Of a DNA stretch of 64,000 nt, positions 26,004-37,824 are shown piece by piece (within the stretch, counting starts at the first letter, position 1; each line of letters begins with the position of its first letter). A model generated the notes under the pieces. It did no database searches. It was not told where the DNA came from and saw only the letters and a program-made list of their open reading frames with translations. The DNA is taken from NCBI GenBank assembly GCA_008802785.1, contig VUYT01000005.1:558001-622000 (forward strand). The letters are read 5' to 3'. A program made the position numbers and the translations under genes. This stretch comes from Symmetrospora coprosmae (lineage: Eukaryota; Basidiomycota; Cystobasidiomycetes; Symmetrosporaceae).

Positions 26004-26687
26004 ATGTTTCACGCCAACGTGACGGGCCTTGACCCCAATGACCCTGCCAAAGCCGCCGCTGTCATGGAGGCAAGCAGTCGCGCGGTCAAGCACTCGAACG
26101 ACGCCGTGGCCGCAATGAAGCGCGGCAGATACGAAGAAGCCGCCGCGTTGCACCAGCAGGCGCTTGCGCTCAAGCTACCAGCGTTTGGGTCGAACTCGGT
26201 CCAGGCGGCCATCTCCTACAATGGGCTTGGAGAATGCCTTCTCAAAGCTGGTCGCGTAGCAGATGCAGAGGTTAATATCGCCAAGGCGCTCCATGTCAGA
26301 GACGCAAAGTCCTCGGGAGGGCTGGGGATGGGCCCTCCGATGGACTCGGCCGTCACGCGGGACAACATGGCGCAAGTGTACGAAGCACAAGGCAAGTGGG
26401 ACGAGGCGAAGGAGATGCGATTGCGGGGATCAGAGAAGGGCGAGATGGTCTGCGGAAACTACGAGGTGAGTGTTCGCCTCTAGCTTGGATCTGCTTAGGC
26501 TCGCCGCTAAGCTGAACGCTGGGGATCTTCGCAGTGCCCGGGCTACATGTTCCCGCTGGACCAGCTCAAAGCTTGCTCGGCCTGCAAGTCAGTATACTAT
26601 CACGATGTGGCATGCCAGAAGGCAGACTGGGGTAGAAGGCACAAGAAGCTGTGTCAGGCGAGGAGTAAGCCTGCTGCAAAGCAGTGA
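26004..26687 (+). CDS. TPR-like protein with C-terminal MYND zinc finger
   Basis: 204 residues, two exons (26004-26465, 26535-26687; sum 615 nt). The first part is helical with tetratricopeptide-like units (AMKRGRYEEAAALHQQALAL, AISYNGLGECLLKAGRVADA, RDNMAQVYEAQGKWDEAKEM). The second exon supplies the MYND finger: ACSACKSVYYHD, CQKADWGRRHKKLCQ, with Cys/His spacing as in MYND domains. MYND fingers mediate protein-protein contacts. The domain pair occurs in many fungal proteins of unknown role; no specific partner can be named. It is divergent from the citrate carrier with about 510 bp between starts. Confidence 0.8.
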
Positions 26688-27054
26688 TAGAGGCGCTGGG
26701 ATGGCTCTCCAACATAAGAGAAGCACGTCAGATGAAGGAAAGACCCGCCCTGATTCCATATTTGGTGACCGAGCTTTTGATACTCTTGAAACGGCCCCTC
26801 CCACTCAGGCAACAGGAGGCCTCACCTTGGAGCGGGACGTCGGGCCCCGGGTTGGCATGATGGAACAGACGCTTGTTTGCAGGGACTCAATACCCAAGTG
26901 CGGCCGTAAAACTCTATGACACCTCTACAAAGTCACTAGAGCCCGAGCCCGAGCCCACAGGCAATACATACTTGCTTTCTCTCGATTGCAAGACCATGCG
27001 CACTGGTTCTGGCTTTCCTAGTTAGGAACGCATGGGCACCGCTCGCAGCTGGTC
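26688..27054. other. Intergenic, converging 3' flanks
   Basis: Lies between the converging MYND gene and the small secreted protein gene. No gene seen. Confidence 0.5.
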
Positions 27055-27430
27055 TCACAGTGCGTGCCCTGTTGTACATGACACGCAGATGTCAGCTTCG
27101 GCACCCGGGGATATCGGCATACAGCGCACTTCCCCACTGACAGGAGGGCACGGCTCGGTCCATCCTGGGCCAGTCTGGCCCGGCACCAGACCCCATGCAC
27201 CGTTCGCATGGCACGTCACGGTCCTTCCCAGCAGACAGGAGCTGGTCGGGAGGGTAGCCGAAGCAAGATCAGTCAGACCGACGCATTTCTACGTGGGTGC
27301 GGACGGAAGATGAAACATACGCGGCGCCCTCGGCAACATGCTCCTCGCTGTCAAGACCAACGCAGTCGGCAGCAACAAGTCCCAGAGTGGCCAGGCAAGC
27401 GATGAACCCGGCAGTGGAGAAGAGCTTCAT
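27055..27430 (-). CDS. Small secreted cysteine-rich protein (effector-like)
   Basis: 98 residues, two exons (27430-27321, 27241-27055; sum 297 nt) separated by a 79-bp intron (GTATGT...CCGACCAG). The start MKLFSTAGFIACLATLGLVAA is a classical signal peptide with likely cleavage before DCVG. The mature part has seven Cys (DCV, SCL, TCH, PCP, RCM, ICV, SCT) plus many Gly and Pro. The splice was chosen because it alone keeps the Cys-rich frame open; a further 3' intron giving a different tail (CETSCERCPC is open in another frame just downstream) cannot be excluded. Similar small secreted proteins are common fungal effectors or adhesins; function unknown. Confidence 0.55.
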
Positions 27431-28376
27431 GGTTGAACAGATGGGGTGCTTGTGAAGAGAAGGAGGCTGTCACGAAGATGCAGATGGGAGGGGAACAGAG
27501 GAGAGAGATACGAAGCAGGGTTCGACCCTCTATAAGGTAGCGCACACCGTCCATCCTCATGTGCTAACCAAACGCTTCGCGTCATCTGCGGTGCCTTAGC
27601 GCGGGGTCCAAACGAAAGAAGCGGACGCAAAAATGTCTCTGCTGGGCGCGCTGCCAAAGTGCTGCACATGAGACACCGCGGCTGTGCCGAAAGATAGCGG
27701 AGGTGGCTATATGCATGTGCGGATCCGGCAGCCGTATTCCGTGCCCAGTTCCTGCACGATGCATGCATGTCGTGTCATCTGGAAGGGCAGAGCTTGCCCG
27801 AGGATTGCGCGCGCTCATTAGAGCAACTTCAGCGGCCTCAGGCAGAGTCCCTGGCGGTCGAGCTATCGACCGCTCAGGGCCTCCCGTTCCATGTTGTCGG
27901 GTCCAGCCGTTGATACATACTAGGCAGGGTCATCATTTTGGAAGCCTCGTGAGCGTGAGACCCACGGAGCCTTGGCCATGAGGAGAGGGGAGGACAGTCA
28001 TCGTTAGCCATATCAAAGCTAACTTGGCAGTGGCGGTATATCCTCGGAGCGTCAGCTGCGGACGTGGCGGCGTTGCACAGCGGCGTCGATGTGGGTGCGC
28101 AGAGATAGAAGGCAGGGGAGAGTAGACCGAGCTTTCAAGCTGATTGCGCATGCATGCTTGACATAGCGTCTCTGTCAGTCCAAGCGTTATGTTGGTGTAA
28201 GCAGGTATGGGTGGGTCTAAGCCAGAGAGACTGGGTCTCTGTCTTCACCGGCGCCTACAGTACCGTAGCTCGGCCAGGGACGGCGCAAAGGCCACGGTTG
28301 AATCTCGACCTCCGGACGACTTCACCACTCTTCGCAACCCTTCCGCGCGCACCGAGCACCAACACCGATTCGCGCC
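27431..28376. other. Divergent intergenic region, secreted protein and DUF3844 genes
   Basis: About 950 bp serving two divergent genes. A CTTATAGAG stretch on the minus strand near 27530-27540 sits about 105 bp upstream of the secreted-protein start and could be TATA-like. No gene seen. Confidence 0.45.
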
Positions 28377-29998
28377 ATGCTCAACCTCTCACTCCTAGCA
28401 GCGTCCCTGCTCCCGCTGGCTGCCCTGGCCAAGCAGCCGCACCACGAGCGACAGGCGTCCGTGTACCTCTTCCCCTCGACGTCAACGGCCTCGTCATCTC
28501 AGCCGGCGACTGCCGTGTCGAAGGTAGCGCCCTCGGATGCGAACGCACTCATCTCGGCTTTCCTCAGCATCGAGGAGTACGAGATGCTGCGCGAGGGGCT
28601 CGACGTCCCCGACCAGCTCACCTTTGGCGCCGAGCATGCATCCGCCCCGAGCGAGGCACCGCTGCTCATCCTTGCGGACAAGCTCGGCAGGGAGGGCTCC
28701 ATTGAGGGTGCGCATCCTGCTGCTCTTGTACTCTGCACACTGGTGTGCCCCAGCTGATCCCATTAGACACCGGCACCGCACCCGCAGATTACATCTCACA
28801 GGGCACGCTTGAGGCACGCCCGCACCATCGCCTCCAAATCTCTCGGACCCCGGAGACCGCTACCTGGCACGCACTCATGCACAGATACACCGAGAGGCTA
28901 GGCGAGAAGTTCGGTCTCACACATGCCGTCAAGGCGAAGGTCTCGGCAGAGGAGCACGACCACGTCAAGCGGTACCTCCTAGCGCCCGGATCGCTCAACG
29001 GCGAGGTCGCATTCGATGCCAACATGCAGGATGAGGTGCGTTGCATTTGGTGCACCTCTTGCATCGTACATGCCTGCTGACTATGATCGTCTGGACATCA
29101 AACAGGCCTTTGCTCGCTATTTCCAGTCGCTCGCCGAGCTCGCTGGCATCGAGACGCAGGGCACGTCCCAAGTCCGCTTGACAGGACTGAGCGACGTTGC
29201 GCACAAGTTCGGCCGAGAGTCGAGCGAGCTACGAGACGCAAAGGAGATGATGCGATTGAGCGTCGATGTGAGTCCGCCCCGCTGCCCCCGTCAAGCTGGT
29301 CACAAGCTGACAGAGATCGTGGCACGCCCATAGTCGGTTGTCACGTCGCACGGCGGCAAGGTCGCCTTTGTTCTTGCACCACCAAGCCACCGACCGTCGC
29401 AGAAGGGACACAAGCACCTGCGTGGTAGCTCTTCCCTGGACATTTTCAGCACATTCCCGCGCGGCCACCGCCACGTCCGCCGACAGGATGGCTCGGAGTT
29501 GACGTCGGCTAGCGAAGGCGTCTCCTTCCTTGTACCGACCACCTCGCAGTGCTTCGCTTCCGCAGATGCCTGCTCGGAGGGTACGAACGCCTGCTCCGGG
29601 CACGGAACGTGCGTCGCAGGCAAGCGTGCGGGCATCAAGGGCAAGACGGGAAGCAACGATAGCTCGACGGAGTGTTTCGTCTGCAGGTGTGGCGTCACCA
29701 AGGAAGGCGATGCCGGGCGCCCGCAGTACTGGTCGGGTGAGTTCTGCCAGAAGCAGGATGTTTCCAGGTGAGTGCCCTTGCCAGCATGGTTCTGCTGGCC
29801 TCACGCGAAGTGGTGCCGAGCGCTTAGGCTTCATGCTCCGCCCCCAGCCAATTCTTCCTCATTGTCGGCTCGACTGTTACTCTCATCCTGATCGCCGTCG
29901 CCGCCATCGGTCTGCTCTCGAGCGTCGGCGCCGAGCCTCTGCCATCCACTCTGGGAGCTCTCGGTGGCAGCCGAGGCGGACATGCAAAGCGCGACTAG
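28377..29998 (+). CDS. DUF3844/Vps3844-type single-pass membrane protein
   Basis: 448 residues from five exons (28377-28707, 28767-29035, 29106-29267, 29334-29767, 29848-29998; sum 1,347 nt). A signal peptide (MLNLSLLAASLLPLAALA) leads a luminal domain; the conserved C-terminal DUF3844 region has a Cys-rich EGF-like block (SQCFASADACSEGTNACSGH, CRCGVTK, QYWSGEFCQKQDVS) followed by one membrane span (FFLIVGSTVTLILIAVAAIG) and the short tail SSVGAEPLPSTLGAL. The family is fungal, sits in ER/endosomal membranes and is thought to act in vacuolar sorting. Introns are all short and canonical. Confidence 0.8.
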
Positions 29999-30355
29999 CG
30001 GTCGAGCCTTGCTTTTAATCGTTGTCAGTGCCCGTTGAACCCTGTATGACGCGGAAGACGTCTGCTCCAAGCACTTGTGTCTGGAATAACGCGATTGCGC
30101 TCCGATGTGTCGTCCTCGGCCGACCTCGACAGAGGCATGCTTGAGGTTGCTGTGTGCTGGACTGCATCTCAACCGCGAGACGTCTGCACTTCCGTATGTC
30201 GTACTATGATACAGGATGCCGAAAGCTGTGTCAGTGCGAGCGGAATTACCCGGATCGGCCCGAGGCCCCGGCCGTCCGCGATAAGGCATCTGCGCCCTGA
30301 TGATGAAAGCTTTTCTGTGACGCTCTCGACGACAGTCCCAGATCCTGCTGGAGCG
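29999..30355. other. Intergenic, DUF3844 to arrestin gene
   Basis: Promoter-side region of the arrestin gene; a short first exon could hide here. No supported gene. Confidence 0.45.
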
Positions 30356-30375
30356 TATAATATTCAAATATATAC
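30356..30375 (+). promoter_or_regulatory. AT-rich TATA-like stretch upstream of the arrestin gene
   Basis: A 20-bp run TATAATATTCAAATATATAC interrupts otherwise GC-rich sequence about 180 bp before the first in-frame ATG of the arrestin gene. It could be a core promoter element. A protein-like open frame already follows it, so it may instead lie in a 5' intron or leader. Confidence 0.3.
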
Positions 30376-30557
30376 TCCAGCGACTCACCAACACTCCGCC
30401 TCCAGCATCACCAGCTGCTTCGGTACGGTCCCGCTATCAGGGCTCCACGACCCCAAGGCCGCTCGCTCCGTCCGCTGCGGTGGAGTCGAGTCGCGTTTCG
30501 CCTTCAAGTCGCATCACCGAGGCATCTGTACAGCCCAGCAATAGCAGCATCAGCAGG

Positions 30558-33500
30558 ATGAGGGAGCCCGTCTCGATCCAGCTCGACAGCGAGGATGTCA
30601 TCCTGCGCACCATTGGCGACGAGGAGCCAGAGCCATCGACCCTCAGCGGTGCCATCGTCATTGACCTGCATGAGCGAGCGGAAATCAAGGACATTGTGTG
30701 AGCAGCGACGCGGGCTGCAGCGCGCTGTGCTGGTGCATCGCACAGAAGCAGTGAGCTGATGCTGTCGACTCGTACTGTGACACTCCAGCCTGGCGTTCTC
30801 TGGGAGGTGACTTGGCTCGCTGCGGCCCGTTGACGCCATTCGCGCAAAGAGCTTGCATGCATGCGCGAATACGAGCACTTGCAGCTGATACGTCGCACCT
30901 TCGTATTGCCAGAGCTCACGTCACCTACACCGACATGGGAGGCTCGTACAAGACGCACAATATAGATGTGCCCTTGTTTTTCCATGACCAGTCCTTCCTG
31001 CCGTCGTTCTCCGGGCACGATACCTCTCACCATACTCATAGCGCCCCCGGTTCGGCAGCAGGCAGCAGACGATCATCCATGTCGTCGCAGAGCAATCTGG
31101 GAGCTCACCCAGCATTCGACATGACCGGTGGTGCTTCGGGGCCGTCATCGCCGGGCCATCTCCACCCTCACGAAGATGGACATCACCATGGCCACTCTTC
31201 GCACGGCCACGGACTTGCCCAGAACCACGCGCATTCTTCGAAGCATCATGGCTCGCATCACCACCACCACCACCACTCGCACACCTTCAATGCGGGGCAC
31301 CACCGCTTTCCCTTCTCCTTCATCGTCCCAGGCTCGCTGCCCGCGAGTCTGAAGGTCAATGGCGCCTCGAGCCTCGTACAGTACCAGCTCAAAGCTATCA
31401 TCACAAAGTCGGGCGTCTTTGGCACCAAGTGGACCACCAAGAAGACGGTCAACATAGTCCGTGGCCTGCTGCCGGAAGCTGCAGAGTACAACCAGACGCT
31501 CGAGATTGAGAACACCTGGCCTGGCAAAATCATGTACAACATCACCCTGCCGCATAAGGCATTCTGTGCGGGCGAAAGTATCCCAGTGTGCGTATTCTTG
31601 CCAGAGCCCAGCTCGGGTTGAGCACATATGCTGAGGCGCATCTGCCGTTCATCAGCGCGCTCAAGTTCACACCTATAGCCAAGGGCGTCCGCGTTACCCA
31701 GCTTGTCACGTCCATCAAGGAACACGTCACAGTCATGGGCAAGACGCACACACCGCACAATACTGCCCGAGATATCGTCACGAAGAAGCACAACTTTCAC
31801 CCTCGCTCAAGCGTGCCTGCCCCCGTGCAGCCTCCAGCTCTCGTAGCATCCGCAGGCTCTCGACCGTCCCGAGCGAGGAGCTACGGAGGTGCACATCCCA
31901 TCTCTGTGCCATCCTCCAGGAACGCATCGCAAGAGAACCTCGCCGATATGGTCAACCAGACGGGCGCCCTGAACTTCAACGACCACCCTATGCTGTCGTC
32001 CACTGCCGCTCCTGGCAGTGGTGCACACTCTACTTCGCCAGGCACCGGGCACTTTGCCCACGGCCAGTCTCATGGGCAAGCGTCTTCATCGTCACGAGCC
32101 GGGCGAGGTTTCACGGTTGGTGGGAGCACCCTAGGTAGCGCATCGCAGTCTTCATCGACCAACGCGAGTCGCGTTGGCTCGCGCTCGAATTCGCCGGAGC
32201 GGGTCTACTATGGCAGGAGCACGCATGACCCAGAGTGGACGGGGAATGTCGACGACGATGGAGCAGAGGATGTCGACGTTGATGCCGTCATCGAGATACC
32301 CATACCCGTAACAGTGTGTGGCAGCCACAGCCTTGAAGTGAGTCATCAGTATTTGGGAATCGTCCCCGTCCCATCTGCCAGCATGCTGAGTCTGATCGCC
32401 TCTGCCGTGGCAGCCGGTCATGGTGTCACACAAGATTAAGTGGTCCGCCTTCATCAAGAATCTGGATGGGCACACCTCAGAGCTCCGCTGCGCTCTGCCA
32501 ATACATATCCTCTCGCCCCTCCTTGCTGAAGAGGCGAGATTGGCATCGAGCGGATCGCGCTCCTTGCTCTTTGGAGCCTCTGGAGTTCTGGTGCCCGCTT
32601 CAGAAGGGATCCACCAAGTCGATCTTCCGAGCTACAGCGACCACGTCAAGGACCGAGTGGCCAATTTCGATGCTGGAGGCGGAGGCTTTGCAGTGGCCGG
32701 CCCATCCAGTGGGAATGCATCAGGGTCAGGCAGCAATACCGCCTCCTTCATGCGCAGCCCGTGGGCTACGCCTCATGCCAGTCCGCAGGACGTTGCTACG
32801 CCAGCAGCGGCAGGAGCAGGAGCTGCAGGAGCGGAAGGAGATTACTTCCCAGAGGTCAGCAATAACGGCACGGCCCGCCCAATCAACTGGGCAGACTCGG
32901 AATTGCTCAACAGCATCTCCGCGGCGCTACCCAACAGCTCAAGCCAGAACTCCTCGCAGAGCAACTCGAGGCATTCGTCACCCGCTACGAGCAGGCCTGG
33001 ATCCAGACCAAGCAGTCGTCCATCCAGTCGACCGACCTCTCGTGCTAGTTCACCAGTGCGCGGCGAGAGCACGAATCACCCGGACGCAGGTCCGCGACGC
33101 GCCAATTCGAACACGAATATCGCGGCACTCGGCCACGACAGTGCTCATCACGCCCACCCGCCCCAGCCGCATCGCTCTTCCAGCAGCTTCTTAGGGAGCA
33201 TGCACCTGCCAAAGCCGCTCAGGCCTTTTACTGCTCTGAGCCACAACAACTCGCACGCTTCAGGCGGCAGATCAGGGTCGAGCACGCCCGCGCTAGATGA
33301 AGGCCGCTCACACTCAACCGGCAATTTGGCGGGCTTCTTCGGGCACCACAATTCCCACGCACACGGACGACCGGATCTTCAGATGCGCCAGTCCTCTTCA
33401 TCGACGCCGCAGCATTCGCCGCCGCTCAGCAGAACTGGCACGCAGGTGCACGCCAGCACGAGTGGCAGCGCTAGCAGCGGAGACGTGGCCGCGCAGACGA

Positions 33501-33937
33501 TTGCTGCGTTGGAGGCGCACCAGCAGGAGCAGCTGCACGGCGCTAGTGGCAGAAAGGGCAAAGGGCGAGTTGGGTTCTCGCTTGGCGGGAAAGGAAAAGG
33601 CCGACAGCAGAAGGCGGGGATGTTCTCGTCGATGCATGCTCACGAGGACGATGATCACCACGACGACCACCACGATACCGATTCTCACCATGGTGCAGAC
33701 GACGATCATCCGGTCGAGGAGCCAGAGGACGCCACGGGTGCGAGGTACCTCTCGCAGGTACCCAGCTACGAGATCGCAGCAAGAGGCTTCCTTGGAGGCG
33801 GAGTCGTCCCAATCTCGATTGGCCTGCCGAGCTACGAGCAGAGTGAGGACCAGAGTCGGCCAACATCGCCCGTCTCGAGCTCCGCTCCCGGTCACATTGG
33901 GCGGATGTCAATGTCGAGCCCGTTGGCCGAGCATTGA
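30558..33937 (+). CDS. Arrestin-related trafficking adaptor (alpha-arrestin)
   Basis: Adaptor that recruits a Nedd4/Rsp5 ubiquitin ligase to plasma-membrane transporters. Five exons (30558-30697, 30789-30806, 30913-31587, 31656-32337, 32435-33937; sum 3,018 nt) give 1,005 residues. The arrestin-N fold begins VSIQLDSEDVIL and continues FPFSFIVPGSLPASL and YQLKAIITKSGVFG; arrestin-C includes NITLPHKAFCAGESIPV, FTPIAKGVRVTQLV and IKWSAFIKN. DLPSYSDHVKDRV and two PSYE motifs near the C terminus are candidate ligase-binding sites. His-rich inserts lie at about 31160-31310 and 33640-33720. Exon 2 is only 18 nt. Upstream of 30558 a protein-like frame (LTNTPPPASPAASVRSR) stays open to about 30376, so the true start may be in an earlier exon. 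Confidence 0.82.
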
Positions 33938-34271
33938 CGAGGGCCTTTGTAGAGTCAGATAGAGCAGTCGACTGCGATTGCAAGTAAATAGCCTGTTCAG
34001 CCTGTTAATAGTAGCATGTCAAATGCCTGTGCAGAGCACTATGACAGGTGCGGTATAGTCGATCATGTATCAGTGCAGACCCGCCTATATCGTCAGCATC
34101 TAGCAAATTATCCCCATCTCGCGACTTGGCTTTCCAGTCATGGCCTTTCGTCGAACGACAGACGGAAACCAGCAGCGGTTGCCACGATGGCTTGCTCCAT
34201 TGATACTATACGGCTAGGAATACAACATCGACTGTCGAGGCCGCTTGCGCGCAGGGGCCACGACATCGCAC
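33938..34271. other. Intergenic, convergent 3' flanks
   Basis: Between the converging arrestin and U2AF1 genes. No gene or obvious terminator motif. Confidence 0.6.
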
Positions 34272-35363
34272 TCAGTAGCGCCGGTCGCGATCCTGATCGA
34301 TTGGCGCCGATGCACCAAACTGGGTGTTGAACATCTCCATCTGTGACGGCAGGCAAGAGATGAGCATGGCGCTATACGTCAGCCGCCTGCGCTCGCACGA
34401 ACAGGAGCACGAAGCTTTGACTCACCTCCTTTTGCCTTTCGATGTCCCGCTGCGAAGGGTTGAGGCGGCGCTCGACCCTCTGCTGCGCGTGGAGCTCCTT
34501 GAGCATCTCTGTAGGCGGTTCGCGGAGGTGCATAAAGTTGCAGAAGCCGCCGCGGTTGCACTCGCCGAGATCGTTCTGGCGGCAGCACGCCTCGCGGAAG
34601 TCCGTGACGGGGCTCAGCTCGGCGTAGAGCGGGCGGCCAGAGTACCACCGGTCCTGCAGCGCGTCTACGGCCGCCTGTGCCTCGTCCTCCCACTCGTAAC
34701 GCGCATACACGTTACCAATCAGGTGGTCGCCCACGTTGTCGCACACGTGCATTTCTAGCAGGTTCCCGAACTTGACGAGCTCGCAGAAGACGTCTGTAGA
34801 TGGGGTGCAAGAGATTGTGGCAGAGACAGGAGGGATCACATGTTGTTAGTTATTTATCGCTTCCCGCCTGCTCACTCCACCCGTACACAGCTGATGCTCG
34901 CGGCGAGCAAAAGCAGGGGTGGCGCTTCCGCAACGGAAAGCGGCAGAAGGACACGGGGGCTCACCCTCGTAGAAGGTCTCAAAGTACTGCCTGACTTCAT
35001 CCTCCGACATCTGCGGCGCTCCTATGCTCGTCCCGTTGTGCAGCGGGTTGTGGAACATGTTCTGAATGACCATGGTCTGGCTGAATTGCGGCTTGATGTG
35101 CTTTCTCGAGCACCGCTCTCCGTGCCGACATGCTCCAATCTTGAGGTAGAACGAGCAGTTGACTAGATGATAGTGAGGTGCATGTCAGCTTTCTGCTGGT
35201 CGTGCTGCTCCGGGTCCTGCTTCGGTGAAACCCAGGACGACTCACCCTTGTCCTGTTCGGAGCCATAGATGGAAGAGCTGCCAGGGCAGAGTGCGGCGCC
35301 GTCAGCAGAGCTGCGGTTGCAGAGGAGAATGACCGGTGCGAAGACCTACAGATAGCTGGCCAT
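34272..35363 (-). CDS. U2AF1: U2 snRNP auxiliary factor small subunit
   Basis: Recognises the AG at 3' splice sites. Exon 1 encodes MASYL; the following exons read SSIYGSEQDKVNCSFYLKIG and ACRHGERCSRKHIKP (first CCCH zinc finger), FSQTMVIQNMFHNP, then the RRM-like UHM domain (VFCELVKFGNLLEMHV, GNVYARYEWEDEAQAAVDAL, RWYSGRPLYAELSPV) and second finger CCRQNDLGECNRGGFCNFMH. The last exon gives QMEMFNTQFGASAPI and ends DQDRDRRY. The C terminus lacks the long RS domain of animals, as in fission-yeast U2AF23. It lies 14 kb from SF3B1, which acts on the same intron end, but no operon-like arrangement is implied. Confidence 0.92.
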
Positions 35364-35870
35364 TGTGTCCTGCTGGTAGTAATGTGTCTAGCGGGTATGC
35401 TGGTGAACCTGGATGTGTGTGGCTCCTCAGGCAGGATGTTCGAGCAGGGGGGTCCACACGCTTGTGTGACAGTGAGTGGGCTGGACGCAAGTGGCTTTCT
35501 GTGTGAGTGCTCTGAGCGCTGAAGTAGAAGAGTTTTGTATGTTGCTCTGCCTGGCAAGGCGTATGCGGAGTAAGCGAGAAGGTGTGCAGAGGCTAAAGGG
35601 CCTTCGGACGTCGCGTGCACCGAGCTGAATAATTTCGGGCCCGCAAAGACAGCCTGTCTGCTGGCGTCGAAAAGGGGCGAGCAGCACAGCAAGACGATAT
35701 CACACGCTATCCAACCAGATCTATCATAGCTCTCCGCGTCTCTGCTACGTCCTCTATGGGCAGTTCGAGCTGAATGCATACTATACAGGACCTTCCGCCA
35801 CATCTATACGTTTGCGGAGAACATGCTGGAACGACGGTGGTTTCGGAGCTGGCTATACATGCTGCTCAAG
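35364..35870. other. Intergenic, U2AF1 promoter
   Basis: Upstream of U2AF1 and downstream of the sulfide:quinone oxidoreductase. No gene seen. Confidence 0.55.
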
Positions 35871-37422
35871 CTATGCCTGAGTGGTGTCTGGTCTGAAAAA
35901 ACCCTTTGGCCCGAACCAGGTGCCCTTGACGAAGGAATTGAAATAGACGGACGGGAAGACATCTTTTTTGAGGTGGTAGAAGGCTCGACGAGGCACATCC
36001 TGCGAGCCGAGGAAAGGCTCAAAGGTCTCTGCTGGGACGCCTCCATACTTGAACTCGCACAGCATGAGCTCGTTGTGTCCCGTAAGAAGGGCTGTCGTGG
36101 CGCAGGGCAGATTGGGTCAGCCGGTGTCTCGGAAGCCATCGACAGACACATGACACGGCATCGACTCACGGCAGCTGGCGTACCCAGAGTACTTGCCATT
36201 TAGCTGCTCTCCACGCATGCTCGCGAGCAGGTTGTCGACAAGGACAGGGGCCTGGCTTGAGATGGCGGCTGCCGTCTTGGAATTTGGCAAGCTGGACGCG
36301 TCTCCGATTGAAAAGACGTTGGGGTATTTCGTGTGCTGGGTGCTATGCTGGTCGACCGAGACCCACCCGGTGGCTGGGTCAGCCAGAGGTGACTTTGCGA
36401 CAAAGTCGTGCGGTTTTTGCGGCGGCACGACGTGCAGGAAGCGATACGGCCGCTCGACCGTCTTGCCGTCCTGTGCGAGGTTCTTGAATGTGGCGACCTT
36501 GCGTGCGGAGTCGACCGCGACGAGGTTGTGCTGAAAGAGGCCCTCGACGCCCCGCTCGACGCGCAGCGCCTCGAGCGCCTTTGAGTACTTTGGCACGGCA
36601 AACATGGACGCGGCGCCCGTGGCGAAGACGGGCTTGATGGCATCGCGGATCCCTTCATTCTTCCACTCGCTCAGCGCCATCCACAGCACCTTCTGCGGCG
36701 CGCCCGCGCATTTGATTACCCCCGCTGGCTGCGTGAAGATGGCCTCGCCGTCGGTGAAGTTCTTGATGTCCGACCACGTCTTCTCCACCGTGCGCGTCGA
36801 GTAGATGCTCGATACGGCTGACGACTGGTCCTGCAGTGCAGCCTCAAGACCGGAGATGGCGCTAAACTCTGTCTTGAGGCCAGGTGCGACGATCAGATAG
36901 TCGTATGTGACCTGAATCCCCTCGGAGGTGGTGAGGCTGTTGTTCGACGGATCAAAGGAGACGACAGACAGAGCGTGGTGCTGGACGCCAGAAGGAATCA
37001 GGGAGTCCATGGGCCTGCTCATCTGCCCGAGCTGTGCGAGGCCTGTCCCGACCAAGGTCCAGCCGGCTAGGGGCGGAGATAGGGACAGAGGTCAGCTTCT
37101 CGAGACAAGGGTAGCGCGGTTCACGACGCCGATACTGAAACTCACGCTGATAGTGATGCTGCTGCGCAGGCTCGACAATGGCAATATCACCGGCCTTATC
37201 CAGATACTTCTGGGCTTCGAGGGATTTCCTCAGCTGAGCTGCAACCGTGACGCCGGCCGTGCCTCCGCCGACAATGACGACCTTGTGATGCGGTCGGGTG
37301 CTGGAGATTGTGGCATATCCTCGCCCTCGGACCGCTGCGTTCGCGACGGACGAAGGAGTGGATGCGAGTGGCGCAGCGACGGCACGTGAAATGGAGGACG
37401 AGGTGCGAAGAGCTGAGGACAT
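35871..37422 (-). CDS. HMT2: Mitochondrial sulfide:quinone oxidoreductase
   Basis: Flavoprotein that oxidises sulfide and reduces ubiquinone. Three exons: the N terminus MSSALRTSSSISRAVAAPLA is a mitochondrial presequence, followed by the FAD dinucleotide-binding motif HKVVIVGGGTAGVTVAAQL, then across an intron HHYQPGWTLVGTG. Further blocks: YDYLIVAPGLKTE, GEAIFTQPAGVIKCAGAPQK (redox Cys), FLHVVPPQKPHDF, and the second FAD-binding block NVFSIGDASSLPNSKTAAAI. The last exon reads PLLTGHNELMLCEFKYGG and ends with KGTWFGPKGFFRPDTTQA. The fission-yeast counterpart is hmt2. Confidence 0.9.
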
Positions 37423-37824
37423 GGTGAGGAGCGTGCGAGAGGGAGGGGAGGGGAAGTGTTAATGCGGGAGACGTCTGCTGCGCTTCAGAGCGTTGTCTGC
37501 CTAGAGTGCGGCCCGCCCAAAGTGCGAAGAGTCGTGGCTAGGAGCAGACAGCCTGGCTCTAACATTTTCGAGGACCTGCGGATGGCGTGATGTGGCAAAA
37601 ATTGCACCAGGGGATGGATGCGGAGTGCTGTCATACGCGTGTTCACTGCGGGACAGGCGCTGCATGCAGGCTCAGCTTGCAAGCTGGCACTGGCGATTGC
37701 TATCACTGTCACCATCGTTGCAGGGCTCGTAGGCCGAAAGAAGAGACAACACGGAACGGCAGACAGCACGGCACCGACGATACAGACACGAGCCAAGCAA
37801 GATGCGCATGAATGACGAGTAGCT
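37423..37824. other. Intergenic, oxidoreductase promoter
   Basis: Between the oxidoreductase start and the NSA2 stop. No gene seen. Confidence 0.55.
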
